Source: Methylobacterium longum
Lineage (GTDB): Bacteria; Pseudomonadota; Alphaproteobacteria; Rhizobiales; Beijerinckiaceae
Assembly: GCF_022179385.1 (NCBI RefSeq)
Contig: NZ_BPQS01000038.1
Span: forward strand, 1-49,996
Reading direction: 5' to 3'
Length of the DNA: 49,996 nt
Below are positions 1 through 8,725 of this stretch, one piece after another. Within the stretch, counting starts at the first letter, position 1. Each line of letters starts with the position of its first letter. Below the pieces are notes generated by a model. It saw nothing but the letters and a program-made list of their open reading frames with translations. It was not told where the DNA came from and made no database searches. A program made the position numbers and the translations under genes.

Positions 1-130
1 CGCCGGTCCAGGTGAACACCGGGACGGGGGTGAACACCGGCGGCGGGGCGGCCCGGCGCGGCAGGTCGGCGGCCGAGGCGGCAGCGGTCAGGGCCGTGAA
101 GGCGGCGAGTGCAGTCAGCAGCTTGGTCAT
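1..130 (-). CDS. Outer-membrane beta-barrel protein, N-terminal part only
   Basis: The gene runs off the left edge, so only about 43 codons are visible. They start at the ATG read from 130 and begin MTKLLTALAAF, followed by a hydrophobic signal peptide with a likely Ala-X-Ala cleavage site (ASAADLP). The mature start is rich in Pro and Arg and ends in VFTWTG, the lead-in to the first strand (usually GFYVG) of small Omp25/RopB-type opacity-family barrels of alphaproteobacteria. The role would be structural, in the outer membrane. The family call rests on the signal peptide and the mature N-terminus only. The upstream region, 131-431, holds no gene that I can support and must carry its promoter. 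Confidence 0.6.
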   Translation of the reverse strand, partial: MTKLLTALAAFTALTAAASAADLPRRAAPPPVFTPVPVFTWTG

Positions 131-431
131 CGGGGTCCGTCCAACGTTTCGATCTGACGATAAAGCTACCGATCCCTGACGAAATTGGCTGTAGTTTTAC
201 GGACACACCGATCGATGATGCGGCATGACCGCATAGTAAACCGTCGGTGAACGTGGATCAGCTAGGGGCAATACATCGCGCTATGCGCGGCTGAGCGGCA
301 CAACATCTTGGTGTCGCTTTGGTTGCAGCCTGTCGCCGAGTTGTCCGAGGGGTGTTGCGGCGAGGGCACAATCGGCGGGAGCCGCGGCTCTAAAAAGGAG
401 TGCGCCTCATCGGGGACTTCGCCCCGTCCTG
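131..431. other. Intergenic region upstream of the outer-membrane protein gene
   Basis: No convincing coding frame. The stretch around 150-240 is less GC-rich than its surroundings, as expected for a promoter reading leftward. The short open frames here look like chance frames. Confidence 0.4.
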
Positions 432-786
432 CCGATCCGGCCCGAGCACCGCTACTTCTGCCCCATTGGCTGGCCGCAGGGACAGATGGTGTGCCACCGC
501 GGCGACGGCCGCTGGTGGGACGCTGAGGTCAATCGCTGGCGCGGTGGATGGGCCGCCGCATTCGGGCACATCAGGGGCGGACAAGCTCGGTCGCGCTCGC
601 CGGATCCGGATCATCCTGGCGACACCGCATTGGGATCACGACACCGCCAACAACGCCGACGCCAACCTCGCAGTCTTGTGCCGGCGCTGCCACAGGATCC
701 ACGATCAGCCGGAGCATCGGCGGCGGTGACGCACGCTGTTCCGGCGCAGGGCGCTCGGCGACCTGTTCGGCGGCCCGTATGCCTGA
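432..786 (+). pseudogene. Decayed HNH-like nuclease family protein (copy 1)
   Basis: Pieces of one protein lie in different frames. 432-550 reads IRPEHRYFCPIGWPQ and then GDGRWWD, in one frame. 598-729 reads ATPHWDHDTANNADANL, CRRCH and DQPEHRRR in another. After a TGA at 727-729, apparently replacing a Trp codon, the same frame continues with TLFRRRALGDLFGGPY to a stop at 784-786. I remember an intact Methylobacterium family with this order, in which a Cys pair sits between the PxxWPQ and GDGRWWD blocks; that part seems deleted here. The D-H-D and CxxCH motifs suggest an HNH/zinc fold. A frameshift, a nonsense codon and an internal deletion make it non-functional. A second remnant lies at 3444-3569. 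Confidence 0.55.
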
Positions 787-941
787 ACACGTCACTGTGA
801 GGACCCCGTAGGGATCTCGTTAACGAGCCCGTCGCACCCTGACCGTGGTCGCTCATCCGCGGCCGCACCGGCCCGTGCCGGTGGATCGCCCCCACCCTGC
901 TGATGTGCGTGGGGGCGTCTGCACGTGGTGGAGATCAAGGG

Positions 942-1244
942 ATGCGTGGATCTGTTAAAGCCGCTGGCGCTGCTGCCCTGGTTGCTCTCACGCTATGTGG
1001 CACGATGCCGGTCGCCCAGGCCGGCGGCGGCATCGGGGTCGGCGGCGCGGTCGCACTGGGCGCGATCGGCGGCCTGGCCGTCGGCGGCGCCATCGCGTCG
1101 GCCAACAACGGTTACTACCCTGGCCGGCCGGTCTACCGCGCCCCGCCGCCGGTCTACGTCGAGGAAGTCTGCCACGTTGAGCGTCGCGGCTACATCGATC
1201 CCTACGGTGTCGAGCACATCCGCCGCGTTCGCGTCTGCGAGTAA
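942..1244 (+). CDS. Small exported glycine-rich protein
   Basis: This is a 100-residue protein of unknown function. It starts at ATG 942, chosen over the upstream in-frame GTG at 903 because a purine-rich RBS (GATCAAGG) precedes it and a signal peptide begins at once (MRGSVKAAGAAALVALTL, cleavage after VAQA). The mature part opens with a glycine-zipper-like segment (GGIGVGGAVALGAIGG), then a Tyr/Pro linker (YYPGRPVYRAPPPVYVEE), and ends in a small domain with two cysteines (EVCHVER near residue 82 and RVCE at the end). It probably acts in the periplasm or at the outer membrane. No operon partner is visible. Similar short proteins are common in Methylobacterium, with no assigned role that I know of. 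Confidence 0.65.
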   Translation: MRGSVKAAGAAALVALTLCGTMPVAQAGGGIGVGGAVALGAIGGLAVGGAIASANNGYYPGRPVYRAPPPVYVEEVCHVERRGYIDPYGVEHIRRVRVCE

Positions 1245-2206
1245 CACCGCATCCACCCGCTGAGCGGAGGCTGCGCGCCTTCGGAGGGGCCGTGCCTTCG
1301 CCGCGGCAGCGGGACTCCTCGGGATCAGCTACGGTGCAGGCGTCTCCCTGAGGCGCCCTCCATGCTCGTCCCGGCGCTCACCGTCCGCCGATGCCTGCCG
1401 CTCGGGCTCAGGCTCGCCAGTCTTGTGGTCCCGCCCGGCAGCGTCGCCGGGACTGAGTTTCAGAATGCGACGAGCGACTTGGCCTTCGCCCTGTCGGGCA
1501 CAGCATCGGACCGCGTCCCGTGAAGACCCGCGCGGCGCTCATCCCGGGCCCGGCCCTGCTCCTCCGCTTGCAGGCGCGGAACCGGCCTCGACCCGGGCGG
1601 TCGACCCGACTGATCTGTCGACCACGGAGCCGCGTGGCACGGATGCGTGCGCGCGGCTTATGGTAGATGCCCCGAGCGTGGCAGCCGAGCCGGCGGCTTG
1701 CGTACTGCGCTGGGCGAATGCACGGCGCACGAGGGCGCCTATGTTGCCGCCTTGAGGGCAGTCCGTCCGGATCACGCCGACATGCCCATGCATGGCTGGG
1801 CACCGACGAGGGCGGCATATGTCGCCGTCGTGGTGGGCCCGGTGAAAGCCTGGATCAAGGCGCTGCGGCACTGATCGGACCGGGAGCCAGGGTAAGCGAC
1901 CCCTTCATCAACTGTGCGCAAAGGCACGGAACGCCCTAATCCTGTCGCCCGCGTGGACGTTCTACCGGCACGCCCACCGGAAACTGGCGGCCATGCTGAT
2001 CCTCAACCCACTCACCGGCCAGACTGTCGAGATCGTCGTGCCTCCGCCATGGTCCAGGACGGCTTGAGATCGCAGCAGCTTACGCCCATCTCTGATAGGA
2101 CGGGCGCGCAGGACGGCCATAGGTCGGGCACCTTCGCCTACAGGCTGCCGCCCCTTTCTGACACGCCCTGCACAGGCCCCGCTCTGATTGAGCGGAACGC
2201 ACACCC
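1245..2206. other. Long stretch without a supported gene
   Basis: About 960 bases with only short, overlapping, low-complexity open frames on both strands. A 24-codon frame from the ATG near 1993 (MLILNPLTGQTVEIVV) and the end of a frame at 1874 (GPVKAWIKALRH) look protein-like, but neither has an RBS or a recognisable family. They may be relics. Confidence 0.3.
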
Positions 2207-2419
2207 ATGACGCTATCTGATCTCAACAAGCCCGCGGACCTCACCCTCTGGTCCAGCCATGACCCGGCCCACACCGTGCAGAGCCGTCGCTTCCCGACGT
2301 TGCGCGCGGCACTCGCCGCTGCAACCCAAGCGATGGACACCAGCGACGCCCGGCCGTGGATCATCACGGACGCCGGCGACATCCTGGCGCCGAGCTGGAT
2401 CACGTCACATCGCCTGTAG
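2207..2419 (+). CDS. Small conserved hypothetical protein
   Basis: A 70-residue soluble protein starting MTLSDLNKPADLTLW at ATG 2207. It has no signal peptide or membrane segment. A helical middle (FPTLRAALAAATQAM) is followed by ARPWIITDAGDILAP and a short tail, a small alpha/beta arrangement that I associate with short Methylobacterium hypothetical proteins. Function unknown. It stands alone, convergent with the DUF892 gene that ends at 2497. Confidence 0.55.
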   Translation: MTLSDLNKPADLTLWSSHDPAHTVQSRRFPTLRAALAAATQAMDTSDARPWIITDAGDILAPSWITSHRL

Positions 2420-2496
2420 TGGCCGTGGGCCGGCGCCCGCGGAGTCCAGTTTTCCCGCCGCGCCGGCCCTCACGCGACTGCCCGACCTAGACCGTA

Positions 2497-3000
2497 CTAG
2501 GCAGCCTTCTGGTTGATCTTGCTCTCGGCCATGGCGGTCAGCTTCTGATCCGTGGCCTTCTCCTCATCCAGCGTCTGCTGCAGCACGCCGGCGCAATCAT
2601 CTCGGCCAAGCCGTTTCGCCCAGGCGATCAGGGTGCCGTATTTCGTGATTTCGTAGTGCTCTACGGCCTGAGCCGAAGCCACCAGCGCCGCGTCGAGCAC
2701 TTCCTTGTCGCTGATCTCGCCTGCGGTCTCGTTTGCCTCTTTGATGATGCCGTCGATGGCCGGGCAATCGACTGCCTTCGGCTTCTGACCATGCATCTGG
2801 AATACCTGTTCAAGGCGCTTGATCTGGCCTTCAGTCTCCTTCAGATGCGCTTCGAAGCCTTGCTTGAGTTGCGGATTGGTGGCCTTGCTAATCATCTTTG
2901 GCAAAGCCTTCGTAATCTGCTGCTCGGCGTAATAGATGTCCTGTAGCTGATGCACGAACAGCTCGTCCAAAGATTTGATATCGGATGTAAACAGGCCCAT
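2497..3000 (-). CDS. YciE/YciF-type ferritin-like stress protein (DUF892)
   Basis: A 167-residue, wholly helical protein. The family signature is clear at the N-terminus (SLDELFVHQLQDIYYAEQQI), followed by LPKMISKATNPQLKQGFEAH and a C-terminal helix with DEEKATDQKLTAMAE. DUF892 proteins form a four-helix ferritin-like bundle. The acidic and His residues expected for a di-metal site are present (E in YAEQ, E and H in FEAHLKETE, E and H in QAVEHYEI). The exact role is unsettled; the family is induced by osmotic and general stress. A strong RBS (AGGAGG) lies 5 bases before the ATG at 3000. The gene has its own AT-richer upstream region and is probably monocistronic. Confidence 0.9.
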   Translation of the reverse strand: MGLFTSDIKSLDELFVHQLQDIYYAEQQITKALPKMISKATNPQLKQGFEAHLKETEGQIKRLEQVFQMHGQKPKAVDCPAIDGIIKEANETAGEISDKEVLDAALVASAQAVEHYEITKYGTLIAWAKRLGRDDCAGVLQQTLDEEKATDQKLTAMAESKINQKAA

Positions 3001-3443
3001 GGCTGCCTCCTGAAAATTTATTCGGTTATCGTTTCCACGGCGACAGATGATCAGTCTGCGCGCTTATGGAGGAAACGGTCCGGAGGGAGGCGATGTTCCT
3101 GCTGAGCCCGATCACTGCACGGTCCAGGGCTCCCCAAGGGGCAATTTCTCTAAGGTAGGGCTGGCATGAAGAGCGTAACAGGAGTTCTGTCCTGCAACCG
3201 GCAGATCTGCGACATCAACCCAACGAGCCGACTGCGGGCAAATCCCGATCCGCAGAGGGGCGGTGCTTGGTGATCTGCACCCGCGGCAGCCGCGCCATCG
3301 CTTCCCTGTAGCCCGGCACGACAGCCTCAGGCACGAGGACAACGCGTGCAGCGGCACGGTCTTTCAGGGTGGACATAGGGTACTCCGTTCAGCGCAGGGC
3401 CAAGCCCCGTGTGCGCTGCAACGGATATGGGGTGCGCCGCGGC
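3001..3443. other. Intergenic region between the DUF892 gene and the second HNH remnant
   Basis: 3001-3060 is the leftward leader and promoter region of the DUF892 gene. The rest holds only short chance frames. It may contain unrecognisable 5' parts of the decayed HNH-like gene whose tail is readable from 3444. Confidence 0.35.
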
Positions 3444-3569
3444 ATGCCGCTGCCGCGCGCGACGATGTGCCGGCCCTGCCAGTTGCGCCACGATCGCCCC
3501 GAGCACCGACGGCGGCACACGCTGTCCAGGCGCAGGGCGCTCGGCGACCCGTTCGCCGGGTCCCTACGC
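3444..3569 (+). pseudogene. Decayed HNH-like family protein (copy 2, C-terminal piece)
   Basis: The frame reads TMCRPCQLRHDRPEHRRR and then HTLSRRRALGDPFAGS. This matches the tail of the remnant at 432-786 (CRRCHRIHDQPEHRRR and TLFRRRALGDLFGG). The other frames of the two loci also resemble each other (QAQGARRPVRR against PAQGARRPVRR), so the similarity is at DNA level. No HNH core or start region is recognisable upstream. This is a second, more decayed fragment of the same family. Confidence 0.5.
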
Positions 3570-3703
3570 CTGAATCATTACCTGCCTGATACCGCCTGCG
3601 GATTGCGCCCACGCGGATAATCAGGGCTCAAGTGGGTGCTGGATCATTGGCACGAGGGCAACGCTCGGATACTGGTTGTCGCTGCGTATCCGGGAGAAAG
3701 GCC

Positions 3704-4219
3704 ATGGAACATGGCGGTCGAAAGGTTGTTCCGGATTTCTCCGCCTATCCAGACATGGTTGTAATCTACCTGGGGATGAAGGTTCGGGCGCTCTACGGTG
3801 TGAAGGCGCTCCTCGGATTTGGTCCTAAGATCGAGAGGGCGGGTGCTGGAATGCCGGACGGCCTGCTGCACTATGAAAACAACATCATATTCAGCTTCCG
3901 CCCGCTGCATGTCGGTATGCGCTGGTACTGGCGCGACATGAATAGCCTGATCGCCTGGGCAAAATCTGAGCCGCACCGGCAGTGGTGGAAGGACTTCCTG
4001 CGAGATACCCGAGGCGTCGGCATCTGGCACGAAAGCTACCACATGCGCGGGGGGATGGAGGCGATCTACGGGGACATCACCCAGCCTGTGGGCTTCGCTG
4101 CCTTCATGCCGATGCACGAAGCGCGCGGTTCAATGGCCGCGCGCCACCGAGCTCATGCCAAGTCCGACCTGGCCGATCTACCGCTGGAGAACCTTCCGGA
4201 CGCGCCCACCATCGGCTGA
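3704..4219 (+). CDS. DUF4188 family protein (dimeric alpha/beta-barrel, monooxygenase-like)
   Basis: A 171-residue cytoplasmic protein. The start at ATG 3704 is chosen because GGAGAAAG sits just upstream; the frame is open further 5' but without family features. DUF4188 features in order are MVVIYLGMKVRALYGVKAL near the N-terminus, a central LLHYENNIIFSFRPLHVGMRWYWRD-like core (strand plus paired aromatics), SLIAWAKSEPHRQWW, GVGIWHESYHMRGG and MEAIYGDITQPVGFAAF. The fold belongs to the antibody-biosynthesis-monooxygenase-like ferredoxin barrels; some relatives are annotated as phenylacetaldoxime dehydratase-like. No cofactor motif is seen and the substrate is unknown. No co-transcribed partner. 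Confidence 0.7.
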   Translation: MEHGGRKVVPDFSAYPDMVVIYLGMKVRALYGVKALLGFGPKIERAGAGMPDGLLHYENNIIFSFRPLHVGMRWYWRDMNSLIAWAKSEPHRQWWKDFLRDTRGVGIWHESYHMRGGMEAIYGDITQPVGFAAFMPMHEARGSMAARHRAHAKSDLADLPLENLPDAPTIG

Positions 4220-4246
4220 GCCCATCCAGTCGTCACCATCACCCTG

Positions 4247-4894
4247 CTAGCCATCAGCCCGTCCCTGCATCCGCGACAGCTGGGAGATGTGCAGGTTGAT
4301 CAGCGGCAGCGCACCGCGGGCGACGCGGCGCAGCCCTGGATCCTCGCCGGACTGAGCATAGGCGCCATGGATGGCGAGCGCCTCCTGGTGGCCCTGCAAG
4401 GAGTTGGCGACGAAGGTGGCGTCGTACTGCGGGCCTGGGGGCATCGCGGTCAGCTGGGAGAGAATCTGCGCCTTCTGCGCGTCCGTGGTCATACCGCTGG
4501 GCGGCGGTGCGATCCCGAGCGCGCCGCCTGCCACGCCGGCGGCGGTGCCAACCGCAGCCACTGGCGCAGCAACGAGGCCGCCGATCAGGCCCCCAGGACC
4601 GGCCGGTGCAGCCGCCATCGGAGCACCACCCGTGTAGGCGCCGAGCTTGCGCGAGAGGTTGACCTGCTCAATCACTTCCGCCCGGGAGAACTTCTTGACC
4701 GCCGGGTTCGTCGTCTTCTCGTGCGCGTCACGGGCAGTGTTCTCGAGGAACAGGCCGCCGGTGGTGGCCATCTGAAGGTAGACGCTCGACGGGATCGCGC
4801 CGGCCGGGGTGACCTGCGCAACGGCAGTACGCGTGATGGCCAGGGCGGCGGTGGCGCCCAGCATCGTGGTGAGGATGTCGCGACGGTGCATCAT
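4247..4894 (-). CDS. Exported DUF4142-like protein
   Basis: A 215-residue exported protein. The first of two adjacent ATG codons, at 4894, is taken as the start because CGGAG lies upstream. The signal peptide reads MMHRRDILTTMLGATAALAI with cleavage near AVAQ. The mature chain has two helical parts separated by a low-complexity Gly/Ala/Pro linker (GGLIGGLVAAPVAAVGTAAG): an N-terminal part (YLQMATTGGLFLENTARDAH) and a C-terminal part (LQGHQEALAIHGAYAQSGED, LPLINLHISQLSRM). The His-rich helices and the threefold FLENTA/HQEALA/HISQL pattern fit DUF4142 ferritin-like periplasmic proteins, though the inserted linker is unusual. Function unknown. Confidence 0.6.
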   Translation of the reverse strand: MMHRRDILTTMLGATAALAITRTAVAQVTPAGAIPSSVYLQMATTGGLFLENTARDAHEKTTNPAVKKFSRAEVIEQVNLSRKLGAYTGGAPMAAAPAGPGGLIGGLVAAPVAAVGTAAGVAGGALGIAPPPSGMTTDAQKAQILSQLTAMPPGPQYDATFVANSLQGHQEALAIHGAYAQSGEDPGLRRVARGALPLINLHISQLSRMQGRADG

Positions 4895-5535
4895 CGGATG
4901 GCTCCGGGTCGTGAGAGAGGACACCGCGGCGCCAAACGTCGCTGTGGTGCCACTCCCGCGAACCGGACGACCGTGCTCAGGTATCCCGGCGTGCAGCGGC
5001 TGGGACAAACCGCCACGCATCACCGCCGGATCGTGGACGCCTCAATCGCTGCTTTCACCGTGTCCAACGTCGTCGCCGGCATCGAGCAACCAGCCGAGCA
5101 GATCGAGGCCGACATCGCCGGCTTCATCGCCGACAGGCTTGCCCAGCGCCTCACGTGGGGGCTGCGCCCGCACCTCGGCGAACAGCTCGCGGGCGGCCGG
5201 TCCAAAGCCTCGTCCGACAGCACCCGCTCGCGCCCGGCCGGCATGAGTGTATCCCCTTGCCGCGAGCGGGCCGCTCGGCCCCGCCCCGATCTGTTCACGG
5301 GGCGGGGGAGCGTCCGATCTCACCAGCGGTCGGGCCGATACGCGACGCGGCCCACAGGCAGGGTGCCAGAGCCGGGTTATCGAACCGGCCGCCGCGTTCG
5401 CTGGTGCTGTGTCCCAGATCAGGCCGCCTGTGATGCGCTCCGGCAACGCATCGGCCGGCTTAGTACTGCGTATCCCGCTCGATAAGGAGACATGGGCCGC
5501 TATTCTGATCGGCCCCAGTTCGTACGGACAGGCAC

Positions 5536-5913
5536 ATGGCGGACGGCCAAGCACGCATTCAGCATGGATCGGTTCGAGGCGAGGCCCTCGTCGCGGCCTG
5601 GAACCGCTCGGATCGGGCTTACGTCATCGACCAGCTGGCCGAGACGGTGCGGCTGGAGGCCGCCCGCCCGAAGATGCCGGAGCCGGCCGCTGTTTTCCGC
5701 CTGACCACCAGGGCCGAGTTTGAGGCGGAGTTGGAGGCGTATCCTGGGCCGCTGCCGGTCTTCAGGATCGTCGGCCTGTTCGAGGACCCCCGTACCCTCT
5801 GTCTGGTGCTTGAGGATGCTGACGGCGACACGCTGGCGGTAACGATCGAGATGGATGAGGCGGACAAGATCGCCTGTATCGTGAGCTACAGGCCGAGGGC
5901 CGAGGAGGCCTGA
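5536..5913 (+). CDS. Hypothetical protein, small alpha/beta
   Basis: A 125-residue soluble protein starting at ATG 5536, with GGACAGG upstream as a possible RBS. The N-terminal half is helical and charged (LAETVRLEAARPKMPEP). The C-terminal half is a run of predicted strands (LPVFRIVGLFEDPRTLCLVLE, DTLAVTIEMDEADKIACIVSY). No family is recognised. Composition and residue pattern look like real coding sequence, and the frame ends cleanly just before the convergent exported protein at 5943-6203. Upstream, 4895-5535 has no gene that I can defend. Confidence 0.45.
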   Translation: MADGQARIQHGSVRGEALVAAWNRSDRAYVIDQLAETVRLEAARPKMPEPAAVFRLTTRAEFEAELEAYPGPLPVFRIVGLFEDPRTLCLVLEDADGDTLAVTIEMDEADKIACIVSYRPRAEEA

Positions 5914-5942
5914 TGCGGGTCGATCGCGCGCCGCCGAGCGCG

Positions 5943-6203
5943 TCAGTCCACCCCGCAAGCCAGCAGATCGCGCCGGCGCTGCTCGGAGTTCCCCTGGGCC
6001 TCGTCCTGCCAGCTGACTTCAGGCGGGTCGGAATCGGTCCTGACCGGTCGCTCGCCGGGCATGTAGAGGCTGCGGGGATCGGCAGGCAGCGCGCCCGTCG
6101 TCTCGGGATCCTGATTGCAATCACGCGCCGGCTGATGGGCTTGTGCGACGGCGGGGCCCGCGCACACGGCCAGCGCCGCGGCGATCGCGAGTAGTTTCCT
6201 CAT
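5943..6203 (-). CDS. Small exported protein
   Basis: An 86-residue exported protein. The start is the ATG read from 6203, with AGGA about 8 bases upstream and an immediate signal peptide (MRKLLAIAAALAVCAGPAVAQA). The mature part is short, acidic and hydrophilic, with cysteines in RDCNQDPETTGALP and DLLACGVD that could form a disulfide. Function unknown. It is convergent with the gene ending at 5913. Confidence 0.6.
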   Translation of the reverse strand: MRKLLAIAAALAVCAGPAVAQAHQPARDCNQDPETTGALPADPRSLYMPGERPVRTDSDPPEVSWQDEAQGNSEQRRRDLLACGVD

Positions 6204-6349
6204 GGGGTGTTCCTGATCAGCCAGCGTACGCACACATTCCGAACCCCCAGCGGAAACGGGGTAGGGCCCGCGGACTTAATGCAAGGCTTCGGACGCCAGC
6301 CACGTCCACGTCGGCAGGGCAGACATGCGTGGCCAGCCTCGCCGCTCGG

Positions 6350-6556
6350 TCACGGGTCGGCGGGGGTCTGTGTCGTGCCTGAACGGCAGCCGAAATACGT
6401 GACGCGCTCCAAGCCGGTTTCGGGAATGTGATGCGGGACGGCGTGACCGGCCGCGATCAGCACGAGGCCGGCCACTGCGAGCGCCACGCCGGCGGCCATG
6501 GGAGAGAAGGGATCCCGGCGGTCGGCCAAGCTGCGCGCTGCGACGCGCTCGTTCAT
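6350..6556 (-). CDS. Possible small single-span membrane protein
   Basis: A 68-residue frame with a charged N-terminus (MNERVAARSLADRRD), one strong transmembrane segment (MAAGVALAVAGLVLIAAGHA) and a polar tail with one Cys. The translated composition looks real, but there is no recognisable family and only a weak RBS. It may form a short leftward group with the other small membrane protein at 6664-6822. Confidence 0.4.
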   Translation of the reverse strand: MNERVAARSLADRRDPFSPMAAGVALAVAGLVLIAAGHAVPHHIPETGLERVTYFGCRSGTTQTPADP

Positions 6557-6663
6557 CCGCCCGCTTGACGCCTCACACCAGCGCGAGGCCCAAAGGTTGC
6601 GCCCCGTTCACCGCCTCAGCCTATCGGTCGCTTCTCGGATTCGGAGAGATCAAGCCTGAGGTC

Positions 6664-6822
6664 TTACCTGAACAGCGGCAGGCCTGATCCGAGAAGACCC
6701 AGGCCGATCACGATGAGACTGCCACCCGTCCGCTCCAGAAGCGCGCTGCGCTGCGGCACCCTCAACGCGCCTGCGGCCAAGCCGAGGCCGAGGCCGAGAC
6801 AGATCAGGCTCAAAAGAGGCAT
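6664..6822 (-). CDS. Small hydrophobic membrane protein (52 aa)
   Basis: A 52-codon gene read from ATG 6822 to TAA 6664. It encodes two hydrophobic segments: MPLLSLICLGLGLGLAAGAL, then a short basic/polar loop (RVPQRSALLERTGG), then SLIVIGLGLLGSGLPLF and a final Arg. The two-helix hairpin with a basic loop is typical of tiny inner-membrane proteins and looks like one found in Methylobacterium genomes. Function unknown. The start is supported by its position just before the first membrane helix. Confidence 0.5.
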   Translation of the reverse strand: MPLLSLICLGLGLGLAAGALRVPQRSALLERTGGSLIVIGLGLLGSGLPLFR

Positions 6823-7152
6823 CGCTGGACTCAACGAGGGCAGGACAGCAGCGGCATGACTGCAGCATGCGGGAGGAGTCAGACAATTACCCCACCAATA
6901 TCTAACCCCAAATTTGCGAATGTGCCTGAATTGGCTTCTAACTACCCACTAAAAATACATATTAGCTGCCATTTCATCAGACTTTCGTGCGGCTTGCCGG
7001 TTCTGACGGAAAACCTTCCAATTGCGACGTGCGGTGCGGGTCGGTTCGCTTGGAGCGATCGACGGCTTCCGACCTCAAGCAGGCCTCGTGATCGGGTGTT
7101 GAGCGTCGGATTGTGGTCGCGGGAACCCAGCGCCGTCGCCGAGCCGACGCGG
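6823..7152. other. Intergenic region with an AT-rich island
   Basis: 6885-6985 is clearly AT-rich against the GC-rich background and probably contains the promoter of the leftward small genes. No supported coding frame on either strand. Confidence 0.35.
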
Positions 7153-7389
7153 TTACCTGCACGCAAGGCCCGCTTCGGCTGCAGGGGGCCATGCGGCAGT
7201 CGCGTCGAGGGCACCCGCATCGATGCAGATGTCCTCAGGGGTCCAAGCGAGGAGCAGCCCGGCGGCGAGCAGTGCTGCGACGCCCACCAGCACGATGCTG
7301 ACGCGCTCTGGGTTGAACCAGCGAGTTTGCAGTACCGCACAGCCGCAGGTGAAGGCAGCCGCCTCCGTCAGCGGTAGAAAGCTGGCCAT
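7153..7389 (-). CDS. Possible small membrane protein
   Basis: A 78-residue frame from ATG 7389; a TTG two codons upstream is the alternative start. There is a first mildly hydrophobic, Cys-containing stretch (AAAFTCGCAVLQTRW), then a strong membrane segment (VSIVLVGVAALLAAGLLLAW) and a polar tail. It lies just downstream of the Cache-domain gene on the same strand (30-base gap), so it could be co-transcribed with it. No family recognised. Confidence 0.4.
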   Translation of the reverse strand: MASFLPLTEAAAFTCGCAVLQTRWFNPERVSIVLVGVAALLAAGLLLAWTPEDICIDAGALDATAAWPPAAEAGLACR

Positions 7390-7418
7390 AGACAAGGTGA
7401 GGACCTCTTCAGCCCAGG

Positions 7419-8141
7419 CTACTGGGCAGCCGCCGCCTTCGGCACGGTGGGCGTCAGCGCCGTCGCAGCGGCTGCCAGGTTACGCCGGGCTTCCGCGACC
7501 GCAGCAGCCTTCGCGTCGCTCTGCGCGTTCAAGGCTTCCAGGAAGGCGGTCCAATCGGCCTTCGCTGAGGCCGGGATCTCGCCGTCGAGTTTCGCCCTCA
7601 GGCTCGCTACCCGCGCCTCAGGGGTAGTTGCCTGCGGTGCTGCCACGTCGGCATCGTACACGCCCACGGCGCACATCTGATCGCCCGCTCTCGTGTAGTA
7701 CGTGGTCTTCGGTTCCTCGATCGTGCCGCCGGGTTTCGGGAACAGGTAACGGATTGAGGAGATCTGCCCGGACTTGGCCGTCTCCAGCATGGTCTTGATG
7801 AAATAATTGCCGGTTTTGTCGTGCAGGTCATGGACGTCATGGCCCTGCAGGATCGGATTGGGATGGGCGTTCATCATCCCGTCCGGTCCGACACAGAACA
7901 CGTAGGTGTCGGCGGTGCGAAAGCCGTCCGTTCCCTTGGTGAACTTGATCAGTGCGGCAGCTCCGTCGCGGTCGACGGTCGCCACGACGCGCTTGAGCAT
8001 CCACTTCGCACCCATCTCAGCGCCGGAACCACTGTCATCACAGGACAAACCCGCTTCGCTGTCGCCACAGGCCAGAACCGGGGTCGTTGCCACGCTCCCC
8101 ACCAGGATAAGGACAACGAGTACCGAAGTTCTGGTGATCAT
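7419..8141 (-). CDS. Exported Cache-domain protein
   Basis: A 240-residue exported protein starting at ATG 8141 (GGAG 8 bases upstream). The signal peptide is MITRTSVLVVLILVGSVATT with cleavage near VLAC. Residues ~45-165 look like a single Cache domain: WMLKRVVATVDRDGAAALIKF, then GFRTADTYVFCVGPDGMMNAHPNP, LQGHDVHDLHDKTGNYFIK and IRYLFPKPGGTIEEPKTTYY, the small-molecule sensing pattern with a P-K-P hairpin before the last strands. No transmembrane helix or signalling domain follows; the last ~70 residues are an Ala-rich helix. It is therefore a free periplasmic ligand-binding protein. Four Cys near the mature N-terminus (ACGDSEAGLSCDDS and others) may form disulfides. Ligand unknown. Confidence 0.75.
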   Translation of the reverse strand: MITRTSVLVVLILVGSVATTPVLACGDSEAGLSCDDSGSGAEMGAKWMLKRVVATVDRDGAAALIKFTKGTDGFRTADTYVFCVGPDGMMNAHPNPILQGHDVHDLHDKTGNYFIKTMLETAKSGQISSIRYLFPKPGGTIEEPKTTYYTRAGDQMCAVGVYDADVAAPQATTPEARVASLRAKLDGEIPASAKADWTAFLEALNAQSDAKAAAVAEARRNLAAAATALTPTVPKAAAAQ

Positions 8142-8725
8142 CGCGGAACTCCGAAATCTGGTTTCATTCCCGGATCTGCAGCATAAGAGGCGGATCTCGG
8201 CGGGCTTGCAAGGTGCAAAAACAGGCATCACGCGTTCGTCATGCCGTCCGATCACAGACCGCCGCCGCATAGCTGTCCGCGCGCCACCACCCGCGAGGCT
8301 TCTCATGGGGTCGCTTCGGTCGAGGTCGCCCGCTGCCCCGGGCACCCTCGTCCCGGTTCCGTGTCCACGCCCTGCCTCCGTGGATCTCCCCTATCCGCGG
8401 GGTGAACCGTCTTGCCCCCTATGCTGCCGAGCCGCGCAGGCGCCCCGGATCGATCGGCCCGCCGGAGCCATTGCAGCCACTCCCGGCTGCTGATGCGGAT
8501 CACCTTCGGATCCGATTTCCGGGCCCGGTGACGCACTCCAAGGTGCCCGGTGGTGAAGCGCCTCGCCAGCGCGGGCGGCATCGGACCGGGGCGAGCCAGC
8601 CGGCGGCGGCGCTGATGCGGGCCCGGCCCGCGCCTGCGGCAAGGATCCTTCCGGCGTGGGCGGCACGGAAGTGGCAGGGTGGCGCCGTCGCGGCCGCCCC
8701 GGAGCCGCGCACCGGGAGCGTCGGG
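8142..8725. other. Divergent intergenic region between the Cache protein and the M20 hydrolase
   Basis: The M20 frame stays open upstream to 8402, but that part has no family features and a biased Arg/Pro/Ala composition, so I treat it as non-coding. It must contain promoters reading both ways. A stub MRITFGSDFRAR ending at a TGA near 8533 could be the end of a lost gene. Confidence 0.35.

Noticed and set aside
5033..5240. Plus-strand frame reading FTVSNVVAGIEQPAEQIEAD, then IAGFIADRLAQRL
   Set aside because: It looks protein-like locally, but it has only a GTG start, no RBS, no clear end and no recognised family. It may be a relic.
8402..8725. 5' extension of the M20 hydrolase frame by 108 codons
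   Set aside because: No family features, biased Arg/Pro/Ala composition, and a better RBS before ATG 8726.
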